A DNA stretch of 64,000 bases, from positions 16,514,239-16,578,238 of the forward strand of contig CM046330.1 in assembly GCA_025403435.1 (NCBI GenBank), read 5' to 3'. The notes beneath the pieces were generated by a model, which was given only the letters and a program-made list of their open reading frames with translations, was not told where the DNA came from and did not search any database. Below, in pieces: positions 1-11,861 of the stretch. Origin of the DNA: Artocarpus heterophyllus (lineage: Eukaryota; Streptophyta; Magnoliopsida; Rosales; Moraceae). The position numbers and the translations under genes were made by a program. Position 1 is the first letter of the stretch. Every line of letters starts with the position of its first letter.

Positions 1-480
1 ACCAATTCCAATTATTTTCTTCCTTCTCTTCTTCGCGCAGGTCCGCGTTCCGCAGATTTTCCTTTGTAATCCTGTGTGACGCATACCAGAACAGCACAAA
101 ACAGGCACGATCTGGAGCGTTGAAGACGAGATCCAGTGGCTGTGAGACGCAAGGGAGATTGGGCCCAGGTGGTCCAGTGGGTCCAAGGTTAAGGACCGTT
201 GGATGGCTCCTCTATTTTCATCGAACGGATAGAAAAGTGGGAGCAAGTAAACACGACCGCACGCAATCCAAAGTGGCCTGAGACTCCCCTGCCTCGCCTG
301 CAGCCTTGTCGGCGAGTGTCACGCACGCGCCAATCAAATTTAGACACGTGGACTACACGCTGAGATTCCGCTGACACATCGGATGACGCGTTGACACGCG
401 TCTCTTCCTCAGACGGCTGAGATTAATTTGTCAGTTGATCCGGTGGTCCTTGTTACGCCACGTGTCCCTGCTATAGGAAT
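1..480. other. Unclassified GC-richer segment
   Basis: No convincing coding frame or RNA gene is visible. The segment is clearly richer in G and C than the 600 bases that follow and contains ACGTG cores (for example GACACGTGG near 345 and CCACGTGTCC near 460). The switch to AT-rich DNA near 480 is abrupt, as at the edge of a mobile element or LTR, but no terminal motif or repeat partner occurs inside the window. Confidence 0.3.
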
Positions 481-1035
481 CCGAATATTTTAAGGATCTT
501 TTTATGCATTTGATGTCCGATTTTATCCGTTTTTGTATCGTTTTGCTCCGTTTTTCCTTTAAATTTCAAATTTAAAAGTCACAAACACACTAATATTAAT
601 TATTTTACAAACATAATGTTTACAAAATATTAAAAATATTTATTTTATAATAAAACACACAAAAATAGATAAAAATTCCTAAAATTTCCAGTCTCTTACG
701 GTTTAGCACAGATATATTTTTTATGACTTGGAAACATTTTTAAAAATTACTAAAAATATAACAAGACATATTTATAAATTTAAAACACACTATCGAACAC
801 ACTAAAACTCAAAATAAAATAACAGCATTACTTTTACGGTTTTGATTATTTACAGACTGAACACTTATTTAACACACCAGAATGACTCTAAAAATTACTA
901 AAAACATACTAAAAACGTATTTTTAAACATATTTTCACACTAAGACATAAAAATACTTATTAACATAAAATGCTATTAATTAAAGGATTTAATGAAAAAT
1001 AAAAACGTAAACAAATGATTTAAGCCTTAGAAAAT
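481..1035. other. AT-rich non-coding segment
   Basis: This stretch is very AT-rich and has no gene. A few short phrases recur (ACTTTTACGGT near 831 and 1039; 'acactaaaa'-like words), suggesting decayed repeat or LTR sequence. Copia gag-like translation begins just after it, so the copia truncation point lies near its right edge. Confidence 0.3.
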
Positions 1036-1042
1036 GTATACT

Positions 1043-4000
1043 TTTACGGTCTCACCACCGTATCCTCTTGAATTCATCAAATCTAGATAGCCAAATGGTG
1101 ATGTAATTCAAGAACTAAATCCAAAATATGAACAATGGATTCGTGAGGATCAACCCCTCCTCAGGTGGTTGTTATCATCACTCTCGCCTTAAATTCTTCA
1201 AAATGTGGCAGGACTGTGTACGTCTCACGCTGTGTGGAACTCACTTAAGCATCTGTTTGCTATTCGATCAAAGGCATATCTCTAAACCCTCAAGATTCAA
1301 CTGTAAACCACCAAGAAAGGCTCTCTGTCTGTTTTAGATTATTTTTCAAAAATGGAAAGTACAGCAGATTCTCTCGCTATGGCTGGATATGAGATATCTG
1401 ATGAGGATCTCATTATGTCAATTCTTGCTAGACTACCTATGGAATATGATGTTGTAGTCGCAATGGTCAATGCTCGCCTGGAATCTAGGAATCTCACTGT
1501 TCAAGAAGTTCAGGCCATGGTACTCACTCAAGAAAGCCGTATAGAACAACATAATAGTGTTATGTCTCTTGAATTGAATAATGCAACAGCGAATTTAACA
1601 ACTTCATCTAGCAATCGAGGAAATTTTCATGGTCGTTATCTCTACAAAGGAAGAGGTAGAGGAAGCCGCAACTCTGGAGGCCGTGGATCTAAACCACCTG
1701 TCAAATATGTGGAAAGTAGGGTCACATAGCCCTAACTTGCTGGTACAGAATGGGTGAATCTTATCAATCAACTTCTCATGGAAACAACACCACCAATAAT
1801 CAATTCAAGGGAAAAGCAGCTGCATTTTTTGCTAGACCTGAAACAATAGCAGATCCAAGTGGGCATGTAGATACTGGTGCTACTCATCATGTCACAGTAG
1901 ATCTTGAAAATTTAACTCTAAAAGAGGACTACAATGGAGGTGAAAAACTAATGGTTAGAAATGGTAAATATCTTGACATTACACATATTGGTTCTATGAA
2001 TTTACCAACTCAGTATTCCAAGTCACTTAAACTATTGAATGTCCTTCATGTTTCTTTAATCAAAAAGAGTCTGATTAGCATTTCCAAACTAACATCTGAA
2101 AATAATGTTTTTGTTGAATTTCACTCTTCTTTTTGTGTTGTCAAGGACAAGTTCGTAGGGAAGTACTACTCATAGGAACTCTTAAGGATGGACTCTGTCA
2201 AATGAATGAACCAGTTCCAAATGCTTTACATTCAACCAAGAATAAAGGAAGTTGTGGTGGTGTCTCTCAACCCACAAGTTGTATGTCTAATTCTTGTTCT
2301 ATGTCACAAACTGTTGTCAACAACAATAAATGTTTAGTTTCCATTCTAAATAAAACATGTTCTGATAATTGTTCTATATAGAATTTGCCTTGTAATCCTA
2401 CCTATTTTACAATGTCAAAATCTGATGTACAAATCCTTTGGCATAGGCTCCTAGGCCATGCCTCTAGTAGGATCCTTTCCATTGCTCTCACAACTTGTAA
2501 TGTTGCAGTGCCAAGTAATAAAGATTTCTTTTCTTCCTCATTTCAATATGGCAAAAGTCATACCTTACCTTTCTCTTTGTCAATAACCAAAACAACTCGT
2601 CCTCTTGAATTGATCCACACTAATTTGTGGGGGCCTGCACCAATGCTGTCATCACATGGTTACATGTATTATATTCACTTTCTAAATGATTACACCAGAT
2701 ACACCTGGATTTATCCCCTTAAACTTAAATCTGAGGCTTTGTCTGTACTTCAAACTTACAAATGATTGGTTGAAAATCAATTTGACACCTCTATTAGAAT
2801 AAGACAAAGTGATTGGGGGGGTGAATATAGAACATTTGGTCCCATTCTAGCTCAATTTGGCATTGGTGTGAGACATCCTTGTCCACACACTCATGAGCAA
2901 AATGGCAAAGCTAAATGCAAACATAGGCATATAGTTGAACTTGGGTTGACTTATCTAGCTCAAGCCTCTATGCCTCTCTCCTTTTGGTGGGATGCATTCT
3001 CTGCTGCAGCTTTCACCATAAATCGCCTCCCATATGTTGTTCTTAAAAACATTAGTCCATTTCAAAAGTTATTCTTGTTTGCTCCTCACCTCTCTTTTCT
3101 TAAAGTATTTGGCTATTCAGTATATCCCCATCTTCGTCCTTACAATACTCACAAACTTCAATACATATCTTCTAAATGCTATTTCTAGGCTATAGTCCTG
3201 TTCATAAAGGCTATAAATGTCTTTATCCCTTTAGTTGTATCTATATCTCTTGCAATGTTGTTTTCAATGAAACTAAGTTTCCATATTCTGACCTGTTTGG
3301 TGCAAATAATCCTCATGTGAAAACTCTTCAGTTATATCACCATAACTTGTCTTTACTCCAGGTACACCAGCATCTACAACTGGTACATATTCACTGAGTT
3401 CATCTGAAAACATTCCTGATGAGGTAAGTCTTGATATTTTTACTTTTCCCTCTAATTCTGATGACCAAATATTTCCTACAACTGTTGAAAACACATCCTC
3501 ACCATGTGCCTCACCTAGTCCAGTCCCTACTGTTGCACAACCAAGTCAAACATCTTGCCCCGCTAAGAAACCACCATAGTCCAAAGTCCCAAGTCACCCT
3601 ATGATCACACGCTCTAAAGTTGGCATTTTTAAACCAAAAATATTTACCATAGTCAAACATCCTTTGTCTGTTGACCCTGGTCCAATAGAACCTACATGTG
3701 TAATTCAAGCTTTATCAAATCCCCATTGGGAGCAGGCCATGGAGGAGGAGTGTAACGCTCTTATGCATAATCACACGTAGGATTTAGTCCCTGCTAGTCT
3801 TGGCTAAAATGTTGTAGGAAATAAATGGGTATCCAAACTAAAACTTCATCCCGATGGTTCAATACAACGTTATAAAGCAAGTTTAGTTGCCAAATACTTC
3901 CTTCAAACCCCAGGAATTGATTTTTTAGAGACCTATAGTCCTTTTATTAAGCCATCAACCATTAGAGTTGTGCTTACTCTAGCCATTCCCAATGGCTGGC

Positions 4001-5289
4001 CCATTAAACAGCTCGATGTTAATAACGCATTTTTAAATGGCCTTCTTTAAGAAACCGTGTTTATGTAGCAACCTGAAGGTTTCATTGATCCAGCTTATCC
4101 ACACATGTCTACAGACGAAACAAGGCCTTGTATGGGCTCAAACAGGCTCCAAGAGCTTGGTTTGACAGACTTCGATCAACCTTCCTCAAATAGGGTTTTA
4201 CCAATTCAAAGTCTGATGTGTCTCTATTCATTTACAAATGTAAACAATCTATGATTATGTTTCTTGTCTATGTAGATGATATTCTCCTTACTGGCAATGA
4301 TCCAACTTGATTTCTCAGCTTGTTAAAGATCTGAATCCTACATTTGCTCTTAAGGATCTTGGTGATTTATATTGTTTCTTGGGCATTGAGGCTTATCGTG
4401 ACTCAACAGGCCTCTACTTGAACCAATCAAAATACATTGTTATTCTATTGAAAAAGACCAACATGGACCTAGCCAAGCCTTGGTCAACACCTGCACCTCC
4501 ATGCCTTACCTTGTCAAAGACTGAGGGGGAACCAATGATAGATCCTACTCTATAAAGAAGTACTATTGGTGCTCTACAATACCTGATAGTTACACGACTA
4601 GATATTTCTTATATTGTAAGTAAGTTGAGTCAGTTTTTACAAGCACCAACTGACAAACATTGGCAAGCATGCAAAAGAGTGCTCAGGTAGCTCAAAGGAA
4701 CTGTCTCATATGGCATCTACTTCAAACCAACCATGCAACTGTTGTTAATAAGCTTTGCAGATGCTGATTAGGCAAGTTGTCCAGATGATAGGAGGTCCAC
4801 AGGTGCTTATTGTGTTTTCCTTATAGGCTGCTTAATGTCCTGGAGCTCCAAAAAGCAACACATTGTTGCCAGATCAAGCACAAAAGCAGAGTATAGAGCT
4901 CTTGCTCACACAACTGCTGAAATATCCTGGCTACAGTCCTTACTAAGAAAGATTGGAACTGATCTATCCAGCAACCAATAATCTAGTGTGATAATATTTG
5001 CGTAGCCTCACTAGTTGCTAATCTTGTATTTCATGATAGAATAAAACATATTGAAATCGGTGTGCACTTTACTCGAGATAAGGCATTGATCAAGGAAATT
5101 GAGATCAAATATGTTCCAACTATAGAGCAAACAACAGATGCACTGACAAAGGGCCTATCCGTTGGCAGGTTCCTAAGAATGAGAAGCAAACTCAAAGTTG
5201 AAGAATTACCTTTTCGTTTGAGGGGGCATGTTAGAGAATCAAATGCAACTAAGTCAGCTATAACAAATAAATTCAGTTATGGCTTGTAA
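1043..5289 (+). pseudogene. Decayed copia gag-pol polyprotein
   Basis: Gag (about 1043-1730) shows the LNPKYEQWIREDQPLL block and a long open stretch at 1352-1729. A zinc knuckle at about 1700-1735 keeps the C-X2-C-X4-H-X4-C spacing but contains an internal stop. Protease carries DTGA near 1870. The pre-integrase block WHRLLGH is at about 2440. The integrase core is damaged: the expected HTD is HTN, the second Asp region reads FLNDYTRYTW, the catalytic Glu region reads NGKAKCKH, and the cysteine pair before YGKSH is lost. Reverse transcriptase keeps YVDDILLTG (about 4270) and the RNase H segment keeps STKAEYRAL (about 4880). Several in-frame stops and at least two frame changes make it non-functional. 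Confidence 0.9.
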
Positions 5290-5524
5290 CAAACTCGAAA
5301 GTTGTTGTACAGGGTCGGTTAACAATTTGTTAGGAGGACTGAGCGAATAACAAATTATGCTCTGATCAATTGTATTAATACAACAAGTATAAATACATTT
5401 GACACACTCTTGGAAAAAAAGGCTGAGAGTTCATTCTTGCTCATGTACGTTTTTTTTCCTCCTCTCAGACATTTTCCTTTTCTCTTATTCTCTGAGCTGC
5501 CAAACAAATAGCTCTTTCATTACA
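5229..5524 (+). repeat. Copia 3' LTR (296 bp)
   Basis: It starts TGTTAGAGAATC straight after a polypurine tract and ends CATTACA, giving TG...CA ends. A TATA-like box (GTATAAATAC) lies at about 5387-5396. The partner 5' LTR is absent because the element is truncated on the left. Confidence 0.75.
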
Positions 5525-6290
5525 ATTGTCCCTATGGTGAGAATTCGAAGTGTTACATCTTTTTGTTGATATAATGAATATGTGATAAACGATTTTGTTT
5601 CTAATTAAAAAGGACAAGTCACATATACATTATGATGAGACGATGTTACTTGAAGTATAGAGCAAGATGGGAGAGAATCTAATCCGAGGAGTTGTTTACA
5701 TTCTATTAGCATATATGAGATGAAATTAAGTCTCAAGTGGTATGGTATAGATTTTACCATACTAGAGCCAGAGTAGGTCATGTGACGATGTTCATATCTT
5801 GGGATTATTCCAAAGACCTAGTAGAGACATTATGTCATTTATGGTGGATGTAAATAAGTTGCTAGTGACAGTTTGCTTCCCAAAAAGATAGGCTATAGTG
5901 TGCCACCTAATTGCTTACACTTGAAACGAATGTTGGAGAACACAAAGTGCTAGTAACTTTTCATTTTGAAATTTCCATTATGGCTTAAAAAATTGAATGA
6001 GGTTATAGAGTGCCCTAGAAATTGAATCGAATCGTCATATCATCCTTCATTCTTTCTTGGTCAATAAATCAAAGCATATAATTCGAACACTTAAGAATGC
6101 GTTTTGTATTGTATTGATTCTTTGGGAAGTTAGAGATAGTGATTTCCTTGATAAAGAACATGAGCAAAAACAATAATTATCTACGACCAATACCTTACTG
6201 GGCATTACATAGTAAATTAAATTGTTCTTTTAAATTTGACTAAAAAGAAAGAACGTATAAATTTGGACCACAGTTTATTTGAGAATTATT
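5525..6290. other. Unassigned AT-rich segment before gypsy remains
   Basis: No gene is evident. The segment lies between the copia 3' LTR and recognisable gypsy integrase codons beginning near 6300, so it may hold unrecognisable gypsy pol sequence or older host DNA. All frames are broken by stops. Confidence 0.25.
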
Positions 6291-8040
6291 CATGAATATT
6301 TTAAGACCACTTAGAGCTAGCAAAAAGGACTATGCTGATGAGAGAAGGCACTTGCAAGAATTCATGATTGGAGATTTTGTATTCTTAAAAGTCAGGCCAA
6401 AGCGTTATATATACAAAATAACTGCAACGGGAAAAATGTAACAACATGAGGTACGTCTCAACCTCGAAAACTGTAACTACACAGTTCACTCGACATCATT
6501 CTTAGCACTATCTGGAGAGGGTTAGGTAAAATAAAAAAAAATGAGTGAAATGCCCAATAGGATATTATTTAACAAACTTTTGTATATCAAATAAATAATT
6601 AAAACATGAACACATAAATAATCAAGTAAAAGAGAGATAAAGCAGCCTAATCCTCAGGTTTCAACAATACATATATCATATATCAACATACTTATAATGC
6701 TCTTGCCAATCGCCCATGCTACAAAGTGCCCTGATCGAGATTTAGGGACCTACCCCTAAGGTTTATATCTCATAACCCATTCTTTATGGCACATAATAAC
6801 CTATCATTTGGAGCTCTATGCCTCCTCAGTGACGTTTGGAAACTATTATGCTTGGAATTATTTTTATTCCAAGTCTAACTCACATTTTTGAATTCTTTTT
6901 AATATTTATATACATATACTTTTTGTAAACATTTAGCTACAAGAAACAACATTTCATAAACAATTTATTTGGAACATGCTCATCTCATAAAGTTTAGCAA
7001 TATGGCCAACAATATCATTCAAAACATGGTTATTGAGGAAGGGGTTAGAAATCCTACCTCTTTGGCAATATTATCTACGGATAGTCTCTAAGAAATATAA
7101 ATTAAGTTTAAGAGAGTGATTTTTTTTAAAAGATCAAAATTGAATTTCATAAAACAGTATAATTTAGTTTATTAAAATGTCGCAACAAAACTTTTTGTAT
7201 TTTTCTTACTTAAAAACTAGGACATAGTCTAGATTAACATGCATATTTTATTTTGAGAAATTATCATGCATGTTAGGCAATTTTGTGAGTATGGTGTTGA
7301 ATGTTAAAACTATGGTTTAGATTGGTTAAAGGTAATTTAGGAATGTTTTACTCCGTGTATGCATGTTTAAAACTGTGCGTGCCTATTTTGAGCATTGATG
7401 AACAAAAGTTCTAAGTTTGATGATTTTATTGTCTTTTAGAGTATAGAAAATTAGTGAAAAATATTTAACTATATTCCAAGATATTTGATCAAGTGTTTGA
7501 ACTATTTTACTATGTTGAAAATTGATTTGAATCAAGAAAGTCTGATTTCAAAAACAAACAATATTTTTTTGCCTGCAAAAATACCATGAATAGCGCTCCA
7601 TTGTGAACCGTGTACCGTGAACAGTCTCCATGTGAACAGTTGCATCGTCCCTTTGGTGTTCAAGGAAAGCTGGCACTAGGATCTATAGGACTATTTGAGA
7701 TCATTGAACAAATTAGATCTTTTGTTTATCATTGGGATTTGCCACCTCAGTTATCTCATGTGCATAATGTGTTCCATGTGACGATGCTAAGAACATATGA
7801 ACCAGACCCCCGGTATGTCATTATGTGGACGGGTGTTCCAATTAGGGAAAACATAATTTATGAGGAAGCTCTTGTTCTAATCCCAGATCATGAACTCAAG
7901 ATCTTATGTCAACATGAAAGTCCTCTAATAAAAGTGATGTGGCAGCAACATGATTTGACAAAGCTACTTGGAAGCTTGAATCAGAGATGCGAGAAAAATA
8001 CACCTATATGTTTCAAGAGATCTCCTTAGTTATGTTCAAA
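6291..8040 (+). pseudogene. Ty3/gypsy integrase C-terminal relic, interrupted
   Basis: Two blocks of one gypsy integrase tail are visible. The first (about 6300-6402) reads KKDYADERRHLQEF then GDFVFLKVRPKR, matching the usual 'KSYAD..RR..EF.VGD.VFLKV.P' block. The second (about 7640-8029) reads FGVQGKLALGSIGLFEII, then LPPQLSHVHNVFHVTML, then a VPIRENIIYEEALVL stretch, which is the block that normally follows within a few residues. About 1.2 kb separates them, so DNA has been inserted. The end near 8035-8062 (AATTTTGAGGACAAAATTTC) matches the usual terminal NFEDEI-type end of gypsy pol. Upstream pol domains are missing. Confidence 0.85.
6438..7634. repeat. LTR-like insertion splitting the gypsy integrase
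   Basis: This non-coding block sits exactly where the integrase relic is interrupted. It begins TGTAACAACATGAGG and ends in a GTGAAC-rich stretch (GTGAACCGTG, GTGAACAGT, GTGAACAGTTGCA), a pattern often seen near gypsy LTR ends. A solo LTR of about 1.2 kb is the simplest reading. I could not find a clean target duplication, so the edges are approximate. Confidence 0.4.
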
Positions 8041-8065
8041 TTTTGAGGACAAAATTTCTTAATAC

Positions 8066-10265
8066 ACTAAGATTTCTTCTAAAATATATACATTATTTTT
8101 TTTTTAATCCTAAACCTAATTATTTCCACTTTTATATATAAAAATTAATTCTAATATTTTAATATCATGACCTAACTTAGTTAGTATCTAAATGTGGAGC
8201 TCAATATATGAGCCGATGCTCTCCAACTTGAACTAAGCTAAAGAAGGAAAGAAAGGAGAGGCAAATAGAGAAAGGAAAAAAAAATCTCTGTTCAAAATCA
8301 TTGACGAGTGTTCGAAGTCTATTTTTGACATGGTTGGTATAGTTAGAAAGCTCTCGATGAGCTGAGTCCAACATCATGTTTTGCGGCCAACTATTCGAAT
8401 CGTAGCTGCCAAAATTGCCTATCAAAGTTTCAAAAATATCAAACTTCTAACAGTCATAACTTTTCCGTACGACTTCTAATTGGGACGATTCTGGTCTCTA
8501 TGGACTCACAATGATGAGAGAACAAAATAGACCGGTCTTACAAACCAAAACTCCATAGAAAAAAGTTACTGGAACTGTAAATTCTAGCTACTATCGACCG
8601 TTGCTGGCAAAAGCTCCGATGAGTAAGCAAACAATCTCCATTTTTTACACCATTTGTACCATTAGGCTTAGATTTCGACATTGAGTAAAACCCCTAACTT
8701 AATTTTGAACAAAGTAAGATTTTGATCTCTTTCAATTTAGTCACCTTGGATCTAATTGAAGGTTCTATTACACTCAAAAATTGATGGGTAATGTTTTGCA
8801 CACTTCAATTTCACAAAATTGAAGTTGGAAAGTAAGGAATTTTGTTGTCGGAGTTTTGAGAAAGAGAAGCCCAAAGTTGAAAAGTAAGGAATTTGGGTAG
8901 TTCCCAGCCAAAATTCCCTACTTTGACCTTGAATTTGGACTTAGGAAGTCAAATGATGGGGTAGGCTAGGGCCCGAAGTTCAATTCTACCCATAACGGGT
9001 CATCACCACCGTCTGCTGTCGCTAGAGATACCTCAAACCGACGAGCTCCATTCAAGGTCTTTCTGACCTCCAGTTGACGATTCAAGACTACCTCATGACT
9101 TGTTTTGATGATCCAGATGCAACAGTGTGCTCCGCTTGAGCTAACTTAATTTTGTGAAAAATCGTTCGGTATTTGTTGCACGTGGATCGATGCAAAGCTA
9201 ATTAGTGCTAATTAAATCATTCGTGGCTCTAGTGAATTTTTTTATTTTGTCTAACCATCCATAGTCTCTTAAAGACCCGTTTCGAGGTAGGTATTCTATT
9301 GCTCAACTTTTGTAATATTTTATTTAATTAAAATTGGTTATCTATTTTATAAGGTAAATTATATATTATTTTGTTAACATTATTATATGAATATCACTTA
9401 GAATATTAATGTAGACCTGTCCTATAATGTACAGCGAGGTCAAGTTGACTTGACATGTGTTAATACAATATTGAGAAGCATGGTCAGATAATACAAACTC
9501 TATGCATATCGATGAGGATATGAGAGGAAGGTAAGACATAAAGAGGGCAGTGGTTACGTCCTTAGGCATATATACCTTAAAAGGTAAATAACAAGAGGCG
9601 TCGGCGCTCCTTTGGGTCGAAAGTCTCAGAACGCACTATGCAGGACACGTTTTCGTTAGGATTTGGATTCCCTCACTAGTAACCATGGTTTGGTATTTTG
9701 AGTTGTCAAACGTGCCTTTTGGGGTTTCGTTGAGTGGAGAGACATGATTCTCAATTTTTTATGATGTCCAAAAACATTATTTAATTTTGCATAATATTAT
9801 ATGATATAGAAACATGGTAACATTTAATTGTAAAGCATCCACTAGCTATATACAAAAATGGATTTGTTATAAATAATATTATGTTTTGGAAAATTGAACT
9901 AATCAAGCAAGTTTAATATGGTAATTAATAAAACCAAAATGTGAGTAATGGTTTCCCAACTGAGTATGTTGTCGCTCATCTCATATATTTTCATCTTTTT
10001 AGGATTTATACAGTGTGAGGTTACGACACGAAAATAGTTAAGGGGCTTGTGTAGCTATAACCAGTTGAAGCTGTTCTATTGCTAAGAATATTCTTCCTTA
10101 TGATGTAAGCATCCTAAGCTTCTATGTATGACTATATTAAACTGTCTTGAGGGTTGGAATAATGATGATGACATATTTATAATATTAAATTAAACATGCT
10201 ACATTAAACTATCATTTTGTTGTTTTTAGATTTTTCTTTTAATTTCTAAAATTTGTTTCAAGACC
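8066..10265 (+). repeat. Diverged gypsy 3' LTR, related to the 40.3/47.1 kb LTRs
   Basis: It follows the end of the gypsy pol relic. Several stretches match the reverse complement of the LTR at 40332-42696: 9380-9640 against about 41050-41300 (including the GTTACGTCCTTRGGCAT and GAGAAGCATGGT words), 9695-9740 against about 40930-40990, and 9990-10215 against about 40480-40720. Order is conserved, so it is the same LTR family in the opposite orientation and strongly diverged. Start and end are set from the neighbouring pol end and the last homologous block, not from clear TG/CA termini. Confidence 0.65.
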
Positions 10266-10366
10266 TAGGTAAATTTTTAGAAAGTTTTAGGGCCCGTTTG
10301 GTTTTTTTTTTTGGAAAACGTTTTTGGTATTTTTAGAAATTTTAAAACAAAAAATGGGCTTGGAAA

Positions 10367-10951
10367 TAGGGTCGGCAATTTTGCACACGACACGATGACA
10401 CGATACGAAAACGACACAAGATAAACGGGTTTGGACCGCATGTTTATTAATTGTGTCATAAATAGGTTTGCACGAATAACATGAAAATAAACGAGCTGGA
10501 TTCGTGCTAATACGCTAAATACGTCTTAACACGTTTAATTAAACGGGCCATAAACGTGTTGACACGGCACGACACGACCCGCCTATTTATAACATATTTA
10601 AACTTAAAAATAAAAATATTTGAAATATTTATAGTAGGGTAGTATTAATTAGATATTATGTTTTTGTTAATTTTTTTATTGGCTTTTTTAAAAAATTTTA
10701 TTTTTTTAATTTTTTTAAATTTTTAGTTAATTGGCTCATAAACGTATTATATGCATGTTGTTATCGTGTCAACTCGTCACAGCACGTTTAATAATCGTGT
10801 TAATTGTGTCATGCTGTGTTACGCTTGCCATAGGCGTTTCGTGTTCTTGTTTGCATTTCTGACACGTTTATTAATCATGTCATGTTCTTGTTCGGGCTAA
10901 ACGTGTCGTGCTATAAACGTGCCGATACGAACACGATTTTTGCCACCTCTA
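10367..10951. mobile_element. hAT-type MITE with 8-bp target duplication
   Basis: The ends are inverted repeats: the left reads TAGGGTCGGCAATTTTG and the right, reverse complemented, TAGAGGTGGCAAAAATCG. Flanks are CTTGGAAA (10359-10366) and CTTGAAAA (10952-10959), an 8-bp duplication with one mismatch, typical of hAT elements. The interior is rich in CACGACACG/CGTGT words on both arms and has no coding capacity, so it is non-autonomous. It lies in a flank beginning GGGCCCGTTTGGTT (about 10290), itself a common plant MITE-like start. Confidence 0.75.
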
Positions 10952-11240
10952 CTTGAAAAGATGTTTGGTTACCCAAAAAAAAAAGAAGAAAAAATTACAA
11001 TAGGTGTCCCAATTATTGTTATGAAATTAAAATATACCACAATATTCAAAATATATTAAAAATACCATTAATGATATAGTAATTATCTTAGTGATATTAC
11101 ATATTGTATTATATAATTATATATAAGAAATTTTTATGATATCGTTATGAGATATTTATAAAATTTTTATAAATTAGAGTCATATTTTAATTCAATAAAC
11201 GTAATTGGGCTAACCGTCTCACTGACCCAAAAAAGAAAAC
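10952..11240. other. AT-rich spacer
   Basis: Nothing beyond A/T-rich sequence and an A-run near 10975 is visible between the hAT MITE and the CT-rich segment. Confidence 0.3.
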
Positions 11241-11284
11241 CAAAAGGGAAATGAAAATGTTTTGTTGCCTTTTTAGGATTCGGG

Positions 11285-11696
11285 TTAGAGGATGAAAACA
11301 ATTTTACATCATTTTCATTCTCAGTTTCTTTTCACATCCCCTCACGGTGCCTCTTCCTCAGAATCTCCCCACCGATCGCCTCTCCTCCCCTCCGTCTGCC
11401 TTCGATCTTCCTTGTCCCCTCTAGTTTCCTCACCTCTCTTTGATCCCTGTATGGTTCATCTCTCACTCACTCGCACCTTCGATTGTGTGGGTTTTGGTGA
11501 GTGTGTGTCTCTCTCTCCTCTTCTCCCCTCAATATGCCTTCTGTCCTATTTTCCTCATCTTTCCTCCATCTCTGTTTGGTGAGTTCTTGCGGATTTTTTC
11601 TCTCACTCGTTTGAAAGAAGGTGCGATTGTGGGTTTTGTTGGTTCTCTCTCCTCTTGGTCGTTGCTCCGACACTGTTGTTTTTAGAAATCGCCAAG
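11285..11696 (+). other. CT-rich leader-like segment with a good 5' splice site
   Basis: The strand is strongly pyrimidine-rich (CTCTCTCC, CTTCTCCCC), like a plant 5' untranslated exon, and ends ATCGCCAAG followed by GTATGT at 11697, a strong donor match. Short overlapping open frames here (11292-11582, 11440-11685) show serine/proline bias from composition and no recognisable domain, so I do not call them genes. It may be the promoter-proximal piece of a gene whose body is lost or displaced. No acceptor or coding exon could be tied to it. Confidence 0.3.
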
Positions 11697-11861
11697 GTAT
11701 GTTCATCTCTATTTGGTTTTTTGTGAATAAATGTTGTTGTTCATGATGTTTCCTTTGTTGATCGTTGATCTTCTATCCTCCTCGATTCGAAAATTCTACC
11801 TATTTTGGCCTCTTTTGATCTATCAACTACTCTCCTCCGTCATGCATGTGTGAATTGGGGC

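Larger units (their letters stand above)
1036..5524 (+). mobile_element. 5'-truncated Ty1/copia retrotransposon
   Basis: The element reads gag, protease, integrase, reverse transcriptase, RNase H, polypurine tract and 3' LTR on the plus strand, the copia order. The 5' LTR, primer site and start of gag are missing: translation resembling gag begins inside the domain near 1043. The polypurine tract (ttgagggggca, 5217-5228) directly precedes the LTR start TGTTAGAG at 5229. Stops and frameshifts occur throughout, so it is inactive. No target duplication can be expected because the left end is lost. Confidence 0.92.
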
